A stretch of 20,885 nucleotides of DNA from Bifidobacterium breve (GCA_945876305.1 CAMCOB010000014.1:1-20885), one strand, 5' to 3'; shown: positions 7,549-13,655, counted from the first letter of the stretch. Notes: generated by a model not told the origin, from the sequence alone. Numbers and translations are program-made.

Positions 7549-8277
7549 CTAGAAGAGCGTGGCCACGATGGCGGCACCGCGCTCGGTGAGCACGCGCCCC
7601 CCATCGGCAAATCGTGCGACCAGGCCGCGGTGCTCCAACAGCACAAGCTCGCGACCGCAGACGCCGAGCGGCAAGTCGAGTTCGCGGGACATCGCTTCGG
7701 GGTGCGCTGGTGCCATCTCCAGCAGCAGGGCGAGCAGGCGGCGCTGGACATCAGAAGGCTGTCCCGCTGGCAGAAGGTCGTCGGGCGCCGGCGGGCCGTC
7801 TATGGAGATGGTCACAACGCAGCCCCCGCCGAGGTTGTCTTGAATCTCAAGTGCCCCGCCCTCGGCGGCGACCAGGCCTGTGGCCAGAGCGAGCCCGGAG
7901 CCGGCGCCGCGCACGACCCCACGGATGGCCTCGTTGGCGGTGGTATAGCCGGGCTCCGTCGCTCGACGTGGGTCGCTGATTCCGGGTCCGCGATCGGACA
8001 CGCGCACGGTGCGGCCCGCATCGAGGACCGTGATCAGTGCGTCGGTGAACCCGGCGTGGATGAGGTTCTCGATGATCTCCCGCAACGCAAGGGGGGGCAC
8101 GGATGAGATCTGTGCCACATGGGAGAAGGCCGCCTCAATGATGGCCGCCGCTTCGATGTCGCGTATCTCGGTGATAGCCGGTGGCTCAAGGGCCGCCCGA
8201 TGTACAGCGATCCGCACAACGAATGTCGTGCCGTGGAGCGCGTCGCCAGAAGCGGTGGTTGAGAGATGAGTCGTCAT
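7549..8277 (-). CDS. GHKL-type ATPase with C-terminal winged-helix-like domain, upstream of dnaA
   Basis: A 242-residue protein that I cannot match to a named family. The first two thirds form a GHKL (histidine-kinase-like) ATPase fold. The N-box is LREIIENLIHA (65-75, with Glu67 and Asn71), the G1 box is SDRGPGI (94-100), and the G2 box is RGAGSGLALA (123-131). There is no phosphoacceptor-histidine (HisKA) helix, transmembrane segment or receiver domain, so it resembles anti-sigma kinases such as SpoIIAB or RsbW more than a sensor kinase. Residues about 173-242 (SDVQRRLLALLLE to ERGAAIVATLF) look like a winged helix-turn-helix, suggesting DNA or protein binding. The ATG at 8277 is the likely start; no good ribosome binding site precedes it. 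The gene ends three bases before dnaA and its promoter must lie in the DnaA-box region. Function unknown; a role in dnaA expression or initiation control is inference from position. Confidence 0.75.
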   Translation of the reverse strand: MTTHLSTTASGDALHGTTFVVRIAVHRAALEPPAITEIRDIEAAAIIEAAFSHVAQISSVPPLALREIIENLIHAGFTDALITVLDAGRTVRVSDRGPGISDPRRATEPGYTTANEAIRGVVRGAGSGLALATGLVAAEGGALEIQDNLGGGCVVTISIDGPPAPDDLLPAGQPSDVQRRLLALLLEMAPAHPEAMSRELDLPLGVCGRELVLLEHRGLVARFADGGRVLTERGAAIVATLF

Positions 8278-8290
8278 CGAAGGGCGCGGG

Positions 8291-8296
8291 ACCCTA
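8291..8296 (-). promoter_or_regulatory. Weak candidate -10 for the ATPase-dnaA operon
   Basis: On the minus strand TAGGGT (complement of 8291-8296) fits TANNNT and lies 13 bases before the ATG at 8277, which would give a leader of about six bases. There is no recognisable -35. The perfect DnaA box at 8333-8341 lies about 40 bases upstream, in a position where bound DnaA could regulate transcription of its own operon. Support is weak. Confidence 0.2.
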
Positions 8297-8332
8297 CCAA
8301 TGGAAAATGCCCGAAACGCGCAGTTACGGGGC

Positions 8333-8341
8333 TGTGGATAA
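8333..8341 (-). promoter_or_regulatory. DnaA box (perfect)
   Basis: TGTGGATAA, the exact reverse complement of the consensus TTATCCACA. It lies upstream of the ATPase-dnaA operon and points away from the box at 8437-8445. Confidence 0.75.
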
Positions 8342-8436
8342 ACGAAGTGGGTCTGAGCGGGAAAAACATGAGTTTGTCACTGACCCCGGGTGGGGGTGCA
8401 GGCGCGTCACATCGCAACGAGCAGGGAAGACCGGTC

Positions 8437-8468
8437 TTATCCACAGGCCTCTCCACAGGTGTGGAAAA
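8437..8468 (+). promoter_or_regulatory. DnaA-box cluster (one perfect, two related)
   Basis: TTATCCACA at 8437-8445 is a perfect box. CTCTCCACA follows at 8449-8457, and TGTGGAAAA at 8460-8468 is a reverse-strand box with one mismatch (TTTTCCACA). Three sites within 32 bases, the last two facing each other, make a compact DnaA-binding array about 140 bases upstream of rpmH. Confidence 0.7.
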
Positions 8469-8530
8469 TTACTGGCCTGCGAGCCGTCGCAAGGCGGGAA
8501 ATGGGCCGGGCTGGAGCCGCTTGCCGGCTC

Positions 8531-8539
8531 TGCTATTGT
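8531..8539 (+). promoter_or_regulatory. Putative rpmH promoter (extended -10)
   Basis: TGCTATTGT matches an extended -10 (TGn followed by a hexamer close to TATAAT). Predicted transcription would start near 8546, giving a leader of about 60 bases before rpmH. No convincing -35 is seen. It is the best promoter candidate for the rpmH-to-parB gene string. Confidence 0.4.
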
Positions 8540-8606
8540 GCCGCAGCCATGCCGTCGGGAAACCCGTCGGCAATCCCGCGCCGATGTCCCAAGGAGTACC
8601 AGGCGA

Positions 8607-8741
8607 GTGAAGCGGACTTATCAGCCGAACACGCGAAAGCGTAAGAAGACCCATGGATTCCGCAAGCGGATGTCCACCCGCGCTGGGCAGGCGATCTTGA
8701 AGCGCCGCCGCGCGAAGGGCCGCGCCCGGCTCTCGGCCTAG
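8607..8741 (+). CDS. rpmH: Large ribosomal subunit protein bL34
   Basis: bL34 is a small, very basic protein of the 50S subunit. The 44-residue product has the usual length and the family pattern throughout: KRTYQPNTRKRKKTHGFRKR, then MSTRAGQAILKRRRAKGR. It starts with the GTG at 8607, preceded by AAGGAG at 8591-8596, and ends with TAG at 8739-8741. A longer in-frame reading from 8181 includes noncoding origin sequence and is not real. As in most bacteria it heads the rnpA-yidD-yidC operon, with rnpA starting 11 bases later. Confidence 0.97.
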   Translation: MKRTYQPNTRKRKKTHGFRKRMSTRAGQAILKRRRAKGRARLSA

Positions 8742-8752
8742 GTTCTGGCCCC

Positions 8753-9130
8753 GTGCCGGACGGGGCGCGCGCTCCGAGGGAAAAGCGAAGCCGGGTCACC
8801 AGATCCGGTGACTTCGATGCTGTCTATCGCCGAGGGCGGTCGGCATCCGGTCGGCATCTCGTGGTGTACGCGTTCGACCGTGGCGAGGGCGATTCCGCCC
8901 GGCTCGGCCTGTCTGTGGGCAAGCGCGTGGGTAATGCGGTGGAGCGAAACCGCGTGAAGCGCGTGCTTCGCGAGGAGTTCTCCCGCATCGCCGGCGATCT
9001 TCCGCCCGGGGTGGACTTCGTGGTTATCGCCCGCCCGGGCGCGCACGAATACATCGAGGAGCGCGGATCTCGGGCTCTTGGCGAGCGCCTAAACGAGCTC
9101 ACCGAGCGCGTGTCGCAGGCGACGGCATGA
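8753..9130 (+). CDS. rnpA: Ribonuclease P protein component
   Basis: RnpA is the protein subunit of RNase P, which with the catalytic RNA (rnpB, not in this window) trims the 5' leader of precursor tRNAs. The 125-residue protein shows the family landmarks SGDFDAVYRRGRSASGRHLVVY near the N-terminus, LGLSVGKRVGNAVERNRVKR in the middle (the RNR motif binds pre-tRNA) and VDFVVIARPGAH towards the C-terminus. The start is the GTG at 8753, close behind rpmH; the exact start is moderately certain. Its TGA overlaps the yidD ATG by four bases. Confidence 0.96.
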   Translation: MPDGARAPREKRSRVTRSGDFDAVYRRGRSASGRHLVVYAFDRGEGDSARLGLSVGKRVGNAVERNRVKRVLREEFSRIAGDLPPGVDFVVIARPGAHEYIEERGSRALGERLNELTERVSQATA

Positions 9131-9360
9131 AGCGCGGCCTTATTGCCTTTGTGCGTTGGTACCAACGGCATATCTCACCCCTCTTCCCGCGTCGGTGCAA
9201 GTATCACCCCACGTGCTCCGAGTACGCGGTTGAAAGCATCGAAATGTTTGGTGTGAGCAGGGGAATCGTCCTCGCGGTGTGGCGCCTGCTGCGCTGTAAT
9301 CCCTGGAGCTCGGGTGGCGTTGACTACCCAGCCGACCAGCACCTGTTCGGAGCGCGATGA
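9127..9360 (+). CDS. yidD: Membrane protein insertion efficiency factor YidD
   Basis: YidD is a small membrane-associated protein that aids insertion of inner-membrane proteins with YidC. The 77-residue product has the family hallmark RRCKYHPTCSEYAVESIE with conserved cysteines, then the RLLRCNPWSSGGVDYP block. The N-terminal stretch LIAFVRWYQRHISPLFP is the amphipathic membrane-binding helix. The ATG overlaps the rnpA stop and the gene's own stop overlaps the yidC ATG, each by four bases, indicating tight translational coupling. Confidence 0.95.
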   Translation: MKRGLIAFVRWYQRHISPLFPRRCKYHPTCSEYAVESIEMFGVSRGIVLAVWRLLRCNPWSSGGVDYPADQHLFGAR

Positions 9361-10373
9361 ACCCGCTGGATCTTCTCGAAGCACCGATGCGCGGCATCCT
9401 CGAGTTCTTCCACGGGCTCGGGTTCACGTGGGCCTGGGCCATCGTCATGCTTACCCTGGTGGTGCGACTGCTGCTCCTGCCGCTGTTTGTGAAGCAGTAC
9501 AGGAGTGCCCGTCGCATGCAGGAAGTCGCCCCCCAGATGAAGGAACTGCAGCGGAAGTACAAGGGCAATAAGCCCAAGTTGCAGGAAGAAATGATGAAGT
9601 TCTACAAGGAGAACAACGTCAACCCGTTCGGCTCCTGCCTGCCACTCGTGGCCCAGGCGCCGGTCTTCATCGCCCTGTATTTCACGCTTCGCGACTCGGC
9701 GAGCACGTTCGCCGACGGCACGGACCTCGGGTTCCTTGGTGTGATCCCGAATATCTCTGCCCTGCTCACCGACATCGGCTGGGCCGTCATCCCACTGGTT
9801 GCCGTGTATGCCTTGTCGCAGTTGATCTCGTCGGAGCTCTCGTCGAGCCCCACTATGAGCAAGAACCAGCGCTGGCTTATGCGCCTCTTGCCAATCGGAA
9901 TCGTGTTTTTCGTGTTCCAGTTCCCGGTTCCGGCTGGTCTGGTCATTTACTGGGCCACGACCAACCTTTGGACCGCTGGCCAGCAGTTGGTGCTGAAGCG
10001 CCGCATCGAGGCCGAGATTGAGCTGCAGGGCGGCAACGGGTCGAGTGCTGCGGTCGTGGCGACCGACACCGACGACGACGTTATTGACGAGCCCGCTGAG
10101 ACAGCCAGCGACGTCGCCACGACAGCCGCTGTCGCCCGGTCGGTGCCGAAGCGCCGCAGGCGACAGGGCGACCCGCCTCCACCACCGCCCGTGGATGAGG
10201 TCGAAGCCCAGCCCGAGGAGTCACCGCAGCCCGTCAGCGGTGGAAATGGCTCCAACAGTGATGATGCGCAGGGTTCGAGCAGCAAGCGCACCCCGCCAGC
10301 ACGTAAGAAGGCACCAGGCGGCGGTCCTTCCCGCCCGGCCGGCAAAAAGAAGCCACCAAAGAGGCGCAAGTGA
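9357..10373 (+). CDS. yidC: YidC/Oxa1-type membrane protein insertase with long basic tail
   Basis: YidC inserts and folds membrane proteins, alone or with SecYEG. The 338-residue protein has the 60KD_IMP core. A first transmembrane helix (about 24-45) carries the groove arginine (Arg37 in LTLVVRLLLLPL). The cytoplasmic hairpin QEVAPQMKELQRKYKGNK follows, then NPFGSCLPLVAQAPVFIALYF and later helices ending FPVPAGLVIYWATTNLW. There is no periplasmic P1 domain of the E. coli type and no lipoprotein signal. The last 110 or so residues are low-complexity: an acidic stretch (TDDDVIDEPAE), KRRRR with a proline run, then a lysine-arginine-proline end (GKKKPPKRRK). Such basic tails in other YidC proteins bind ribosomes; that role is inferred here. 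It overlaps jag by four bases. Confidence 0.96.
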   Translation: MNPLDLLEAPMRGILEFFHGLGFTWAWAIVMLTLVVRLLLLPLFVKQYRSARRMQEVAPQMKELQRKYKGNKPKLQEEMMKFYKENNVNPFGSCLPLVAQAPVFIALYFTLRDSASTFADGTDLGFLGVIPNISALLTDIGWAVIPLVAVYALSQLISSELSSSPTMSKNQRWLMRLLPIGIVFFVFQFPVPAGLVIYWATTNLWTAGQQLVLKRRIEAEIELQGGNGSSAAVVATDTDDDVIDEPAETASDVATTAAVARSVPKRRRRQGDPPPPPPVDEVEAQPEESPQPVSGGNGSNSDDAQGSSSKRTPPARKKAPGGGPSRPAGKKKPPKRRK

Positions 10374-10843
10374 GTGATTCAGACCAGGGCGCACGCGTGC
10401 TCGAGGAAATCGTGACAGCGAGCGTGGAGGGCCTTGGGCTCGCGGCGACCGTTGTGGTGGAGGATGGCCCCGAGGGGGGCCTCATCGCCCGCATCGCGGG
10501 TGACGACGTGGACGTACTCGTTGAGCGCAACGGCGAAGTGCTGGATGCGGTGCAGTCGCTCGCGGCGCAGGCGGTTCGTCGGATCGACGGCAATCAGCGC
10601 CGTGGCGTGCTCGTCGACGCGAACGACCACCGGGCAAAGCGCGCCGATTTGCTCACCCGCCTCGCCATCCGCGCTGCCGAAGAAGCCGTGGAGTATGGCG
10701 AGGAGGTCGAGTTGGATCCGATGTCGGCCATGGACCGCCGCACCGTCCACATGGCGCTTGCCGACCGCGAGGGCATCGAGACGCGCAGCGAGGGCGAGGA
10801 CCCCCGTCGCCGGATCGTGGTGGTTCCCACCGACGCCGAGTAG
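10370..10843 (+). CDS. jag: KH/R3H RNA-binding protein (Jag/KhpB family)
   Basis: A 157-residue single-stranded nucleic acid-binding protein encoded next to yidC in most Gram-positive bacteria. Residues about 1-80 match the KH-like domain (IARIAGDDVDVLVERNGEVLDAVQSLAAQAV). The C-terminal R3H domain contains MDRRTVHMAL, with the Arg-x3-His signature, followed by IETRSEGEDPRRRIVVVP. The N-terminal Jag_N domain of the Bacillus protein is absent, as in actinobacteria. The start is the GTG at 10370, overlapping the yidC stop. In streptococci KhpB helps regulate cell elongation and division through RNA; the target here is unknown. Confidence 0.92.
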   Translation: MSDSDQGARVLEEIVTASVEGLGLAATVVVEDGPEGGLIARIAGDDVDVLVERNGEVLDAVQSLAAQAVRRIDGNQRRGVLVDANDHRAKRADLLTRLAIRAAEEAVEYGEEVELDPMSAMDRRTVHMALADREGIETRSEGEDPRRRIVVVPTDAE

Positions 10844-10875
10844 GTGCCGGTGCCGCCCGCCCGCGAGGCGCCAGG

Positions 10876-11583
10876 GTGTTTCACGTGAAACAACTGGATG
10901 CGCTCATGCGGCGATCGCAGGAGTTGGGCATCGACGTCTCGCCTTCCCAGGCGGCGGCGATGGTGGAAATCGTTCGGCGAATGGCGGCTGAGCCGCAGAA
11001 TCTCTCGTCGCGTGATGCGATGGCGAACGCCGTGGACGTGCATCTGGCCGACTCCCTGAACGGCCTGGCACTTCCGGAGATCCGCGATGCAACGGGAATC
11101 GCCGATCTTGGGAGCGGTGGAGGTTTCCCGGGCCTCGTGCTGGCAATCATGTTGCCACAGATACCCGTCACGCTGGTCGAGAGCGAGGGCAGGAAGGCAG
11201 ATTGGCTTTCCCGTGTCGCCGCCGACTTCCCTAATGTGCGCGTGGTGGCAGATCGAAGCGAGTCCCTTGCGCGCGACGAGCGTGGTACCCAGCCGGTGGT
11301 GACAGCCCGCGCCCTGGGCCCGCTTCCTGTGGTCATGGAGCTCGCGGCGCCCTTGCTGACCGCCGGGGGATCCCTCGTCGCCTGGCGTGGCCGCCGTGAC
11401 ACCGTGTCAGACCCGGCTGCCATCGCGGCGGGGGCCGTGCTTGGACTTACCCACACCGGGGATGTGGATGCCCTCTCGATTACCGCTGCGAGCAGGTACT
11501 TCTCGGTATGGAGAAAGATGGGGATAACTCCGGAACGCTTCCCCAGGCGCCCCGGAATGGCAGCAAAGCGGCCCCTCTCGTGA
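10876..11583 (+). CDS. rsmG: 16S rRNA (guanine-527-N7)-methyltransferase RsmG
   Basis: RsmG methylates G527 of 16S rRNA, using S-adenosylmethionine; loss of it can give low-level streptomycin resistance. The 235-residue protein has VHLADSLNGLALPEI, then the SAM-binding motif IADLGSGGGFPGLVLAI (about 75-91), followed by VTLVESEGRKADWLSRVAAD. The proposed start is the GTG at 10876, so its first codons (MFHVKQ) are written by a parS site. An alternative ATG at 10906 would leave parS outside the protein, but similar MFHVK starts are common in RsmG proteins. The stop overlaps the proposed parA GTG. Confidence 0.93.
   Translation: MFHVKQLDALMRRSQELGIDVSPSQAAAMVEIVRRMAAEPQNLSSRDAMANAVDVHLADSLNGLALPEIRDATGIADLGSGGGFPGLVLAIMLPQIPVTLVESEGRKADWLSRVAADFPNVRVVADRSESLARDERGTQPVVTARALGPLPVVMELAAPLLTAGGSLVAWRGRRDTVSDPAAIAAGAVLGLTHTGDVDALSITAASRYFSVWRKMGITPERFPRRPGMAAKRPLS
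10877..10892. promoter_or_regulatory. parS: parS centromere site
   Basis: TGTTTCACGTGAAACA is a perfect 16-base palindrome, identical to the consensus ParB-binding site of Bacillus and actinobacteria. It covers the second to sixth codons of rsmG, starting one base into the GTG. ParB, encoded about 1.5 kb downstream, would load here as a CTP-dependent clamp and spread. I found no second perfect copy in this window. Confidence 0.95.
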
Positions 11584-12341
11584 TCTACGCCGTCGTCAAC
11601 CAGAAGGGCGGGGTGGGCAAGACCACCAGCGCAATCAATATCGCGGCGTGCCTTGCAGAGGCGGGCAATCGCGTGCTGTTGGTAGATGCCGACCCTCAGG
11701 CCAATGCCACCAGCGGCGTACTGAAGGGTGAGCGCCCCGGCCCGGGGACACCCGGCATGGCGGATGTGCTCCTGGACGGTGCTTCGGTGGCCGATGTGCG
11801 GATCCCGACAGTTGTTCCCGGCATGGACCTGGTGCCGTCATCGGCAGATCTCGCCGGCGCCGGCGTTGAACTGGTGGACAGGGAGCACCGCGACACCGTG
11901 ATGGCGAGCGCGTTGGCGCCGGTTGCCGCTGAGTACCCCTATATCTTCATCGACTGCCCCCCCTCGCTCGACCTGGTGACGGTGAACGCACTGCTCGCCG
12001 CCGATCGGCTCATCGTGCCGGTGCAGTGCGAGTACTACGCCCTCGAAGGCCTTTCGCGGTTAATGGAGACCATCGGGGAGGTGCGCGCACGCCTGAACCC
12101 GCAGCTGCGTGTGAGCGGGATCCTGATGACCATGCACGACCCGCGCACGCGCATCAGCGGCGAGGTAATTGCCGAGGTACGCAGGCATTTTCCGAGCCAG
12201 GTGTTCGATACGGTGGTGCCACGAAACGTGCGCGTGACCGAGTCGCCATCGTTTGGCGAGCCCGTTATCCGCTACGACCCGCATTGCGCGGCTGCGGATG
12301 CCTACTTCGAAGTGGCCAAGGAGGTTGCGAGTCGTGGCTGA
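11580..12341 (+). CDS. parA: Chromosome partitioning ATPase ParA (Soj)
   Basis: ParA is the deviant Walker ATPase that moves ParB-parS complexes along the nucleoid. With the GTG at 11580 the protein has 253 residues. It has the Walker A box KGGVGKTT (9-16), VDADPQANAT (Walker A prime) and FIDCPPSLDLVTVNAL (Walker B), followed by PVQCEYYALEGLSRL, which is typical of chromosomal ParA. I chose this start because it gives a GTGA overlap with the rsmG stop and places Walker A at the usual distance. The ATG at 11508 would add 24 residues and overlap rsmG by 76 bases, and cannot be excluded. The 3' end overlaps parB by eight bases. Confidence 0.95.
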   Translation: MIYAVVNQKGGVGKTTSAINIAACLAEAGNRVLLVDADPQANATSGVLKGERPGPGTPGMADVLLDGASVADVRIPTVVPGMDLVPSSADLAGAGVELVDREHRDTVMASALAPVAAEYPYIFIDCPPSLDLVTVNALLAADRLIVPVQCEYYALEGLSRLMETIGEVRARLNPQLRVSGILMTMHDPRTRISGEVIAEVRRHFPSQVFDTVVPRNVRVTESPSFGEPVIRYDPHCAAADAYFEVAKEVASRG

Positions 12342-13236
12342 GAAGAAATCGACATCACGACTGGGGCGCGGCCTCTCAACGCTGTTGGGCGACGCGCCGG
12401 TCGCCGTGCCCGGCACGGATGCGACTGCGCCAACGAATACGGCTGGCCCGGGCCTCTTGATGCTGGGTCTCGACCGGGTGCGCCCCAACGCAGCCCAGCC
12501 CCGTCGACGCATCGACGACGACGCGCTCGCAGCCCTGGCCGAATCGATCGCCACCACCGGGCTTATCCAGCCAATCGTGGTGCGGGCGCTGCCCGAGGGC
12601 GACTATGAGTTGATTGCGGGCGAGCGCCGCTGGCGTGCGGCCCGTGCAGCTGGCCTATCGGAGGTGCCGGCGGTCGTGCGCGACGCCGACGAGCGGGAGC
12701 GCCTGGAGGTGGGCCTGGTTGAGAACCTCGTGCGCCAGGATCTGGACCCCATCGAAACAGCACAGGCCCTGGCCATCCTGGTGGAGGACTTTGGGCAGTC
12801 GCAGGCGGACGTCGCACGCACCGTCGGGCGCAGCCGGTCGGGCGTGGCCAACCTCATCCGCCTGCTCGAGCTCCCGGATGACGTCCAGGAGATGCTCGTG
12901 GCAGGGTCGCTGAGCGAGGGGCATGGGCGGGCCATCCTCATGGCCGACGGTGCCAAGCGTCGCCGACTGGTGGCCAAAACGGCTTCTGAGCAGGGGCTTT
13001 CTGTTCGTGCAACGGAAGCACTCGCCCGGTTGCACAGTGCTGGTGGCGACAACGCGGCGCGGGCGCGGACGGTGCGCGACCTGCCCGAGATCGCCGACGA
13101 GGCCATCAATGCATTCCATGGAGTGTTTGAGGCCCCCGTCCGCGTGAAGGCCGGGGCCAAGGGGAGGGTGATCGTGGAGATCGCCTTCGAGAACGAGGAT
13201 GCGGTTGCTGCTGCGCTCGAGCGGTTGGGGTTGTAG
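12334..13236 (+). CDS. parB: Chromosome partitioning protein ParB (Spo0J)
   Basis: ParB is the CTP-dependent DNA clamp that binds parS. The start is the GTG at 12334 (300 residues), preceded by a perfect AAGGAGG nine bases upstream inside parA; the more upstream in-frame ATG at 12253 gives an unrelated extension. The N-terminus SRLGRGLSTLLGD is the ParA-stimulating peptide seen in the family. CTPase motifs are LIQPIVVR, ELIAGERRWRAARAAGL and VENLVRQDLDPIETAQAL. The helix-turn-helix is SQADVARTVGRSRSGVANLIRLLELP, with the family's SEGHGRAIL following. The C-terminal dimerisation domain ends ALERLGL. It closes the rpmH-parB gene string. Confidence 0.96.
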   Translation: MAEKKSTSRLGRGLSTLLGDAPVAVPGTDATAPTNTAGPGLLMLGLDRVRPNAAQPRRRIDDDALAALAESIATTGLIQPIVVRALPEGDYELIAGERRWRAARAAGLSEVPAVVRDADERERLEVGLVENLVRQDLDPIETAQALAILVEDFGQSQADVARTVGRSRSGVANLIRLLELPDDVQEMLVAGSLSEGHGRAILMADGAKRRRLVAKTASEQGLSVRATEALARLHSAGGDNAARARTVRDLPEIADEAINAFHGVFEAPVRVKAGAKGRVIVEIAFENEDAVAAALERLGL

Positions 13237-13538
13237 GGCGGGGACTGCTGGGGGTCGCTGGGTTTGGTCGTCGGGCACGGGTCGCTTCGTTGGGGTTGGG
13301 CCGCGCGCGCTGGGTTCTCACCTCGGGAGTTGGCCCCTAAAGGCACCAGCGACTTGCCGTGGCGGGTGTCCCCCAATGGCGCCGTTGACTTGCCGTTACG
13401 GCTGCCCCCAATGGCACCACCGACTTGCCGTGGCGGTTGCCCCTTAATGGCGCCCGGCGTCTGTTTTCTGCTTGACGGAATCTTTTTGGAGCGGGTTCCG
13501 CCGGGTTCCACCCCTGTCGGGGCGCCGTCGAGCCGCCA
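13237..13538. other. Noncoding gap between parB and tRNA-Ile
   Basis: About 300 bases without a convincing gene. The first 95 bases are rich in GGG and TGGG runs. A 35-36-base direct repeat fills 13334-13454. The remainder includes a short perfect hairpin (CCCC-TGTC-GGGG, 13511-13522) and a spaced inverted repeat (CGGAA at 13476-13480 with TTCCG at 13496-13500). Neither is followed by a T run on either strand, so I do not call a terminator although two transcripts converge here. Confidence 0.6.
13334..13454. repeat. Tandem 35-36-base direct repeat, three copies plus a partial fourth
   Basis: Copies begin at 13334, 13370, 13405 and 13440; the spacings are 36, 35 and 35 bases, and the fourth is truncated after about 15 bases. 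Each begins with a C run and AATGGC-like bases, then GACTTGCCGTKRCGG. The consensus is CCCCCAATGGCRCC followed by five variable bases and that core. The second copy contains a small palindrome, GCCG-TTA-CGGC. Because 35 is not a multiple of three and copies differ in length by one, the repeat is unlikely to encode protein. There are no distinct spacers between copies, so it is not a CRISPR array. Its role is unknown. Confidence 0.75.
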
Positions 13539-13612
13539 TGGGCGATCCTGGACTCGAACCAGGGACCTCATCCTTATCAGGGATGCGCTCTAACCACCTG
13601 AGCTAATCGCCC
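13539..13612 (-). tRNA. tRNA-Ile(GAT)
   Basis: A complete 74-base cloverleaf can be drawn. The acceptor is GGGCGAT paired with ATCGCCC, with discriminator A. The D stem is GCTC/GAGC, the anticodon stem CATCC/GGATG with loop CTGATAA, and the T stem CCTGG/CCAGG with loop TTCGAGT. The anticodon GAT (complement of 13576-13578) reads isoleucine ATC and ATT codons. No CCA is encoded at the 3' end, so it must be added by tRNA nucleotidyltransferase. It is transcribed towards parB and is not within an rRNA operon in this window. Confidence 0.97.
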
Positions 13613-13655
13613 GCGGCGCGAGACGTTAGCACCAGAACCCGGGCGGCCGCGGGGC

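Larger units (their letters stand above)
8278..8606. other. Candidate oriC: divergent intergenic region between the ATPase gene and rpmH
   Basis: This is the point where gene orientation flips: replication and gyrase genes to the left run on the minus strand, and rpmH through parB run on the plus strand, as expected for forks leaving an origin here. It holds two perfect DnaA boxes in opposite orientation (8333-8341 and 8437-8445), two related sites (8449-8457, 8460-8468) and a small A/T-rich patch (GGAAAATTACT). Promoters for both flanking operons must also lie here. I see no gene in it. Origin activity is inferred from box density, position and strand switch. Confidence 0.6.

Noticed and set aside
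6010..8106. Open plus-strand frame of 698 codons opposite dnaA and the ATPase gene
   Set aside because: It is antisense to dnaA and the GHKL gene, both with clear motifs, and its translation shows no recognisable domain and a shadow-like His/Arg/Gly-rich composition. Long antisense frames are common at this GC content.
7549..8277. Classical sensor histidine kinase
   Set aside because: There is no HisKA helix with a phosphoacceptor histidine, no sensor or membrane region and no response regulator gene adjacent.
8181..8606. Upstream in-frame extension of rpmH
   Set aside because: It translates origin DNA containing DnaA boxes; the GTG at 8607 gives the standard 44-residue bL34.
13334..13454. 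CRISPR array
   Set aside because: Units abut directly, without unique spacers, copies diverge, and no cas genes are near.
13511..13522. Intrinsic terminator hairpin (CCCC-TGTC-GGGG) between parB and tRNA-Ile
   Set aside because: The stem is only four base pairs and neither strand has a T run after it.
12603..13571. Open minus-strand frame of 322 codons opposite parB and through the repeat region
   Set aside because: It runs through the tRNA gene, the tandem repeat and antisense to parB; composition is Arg/Ser/Pro-rich without a domain.
13539..13612. Phage or element attachment site at the tRNA-Ile gene
   Set aside because: No integrase, no direct repeat of the tRNA 3' end and no foreign-looking genes are present in the window.
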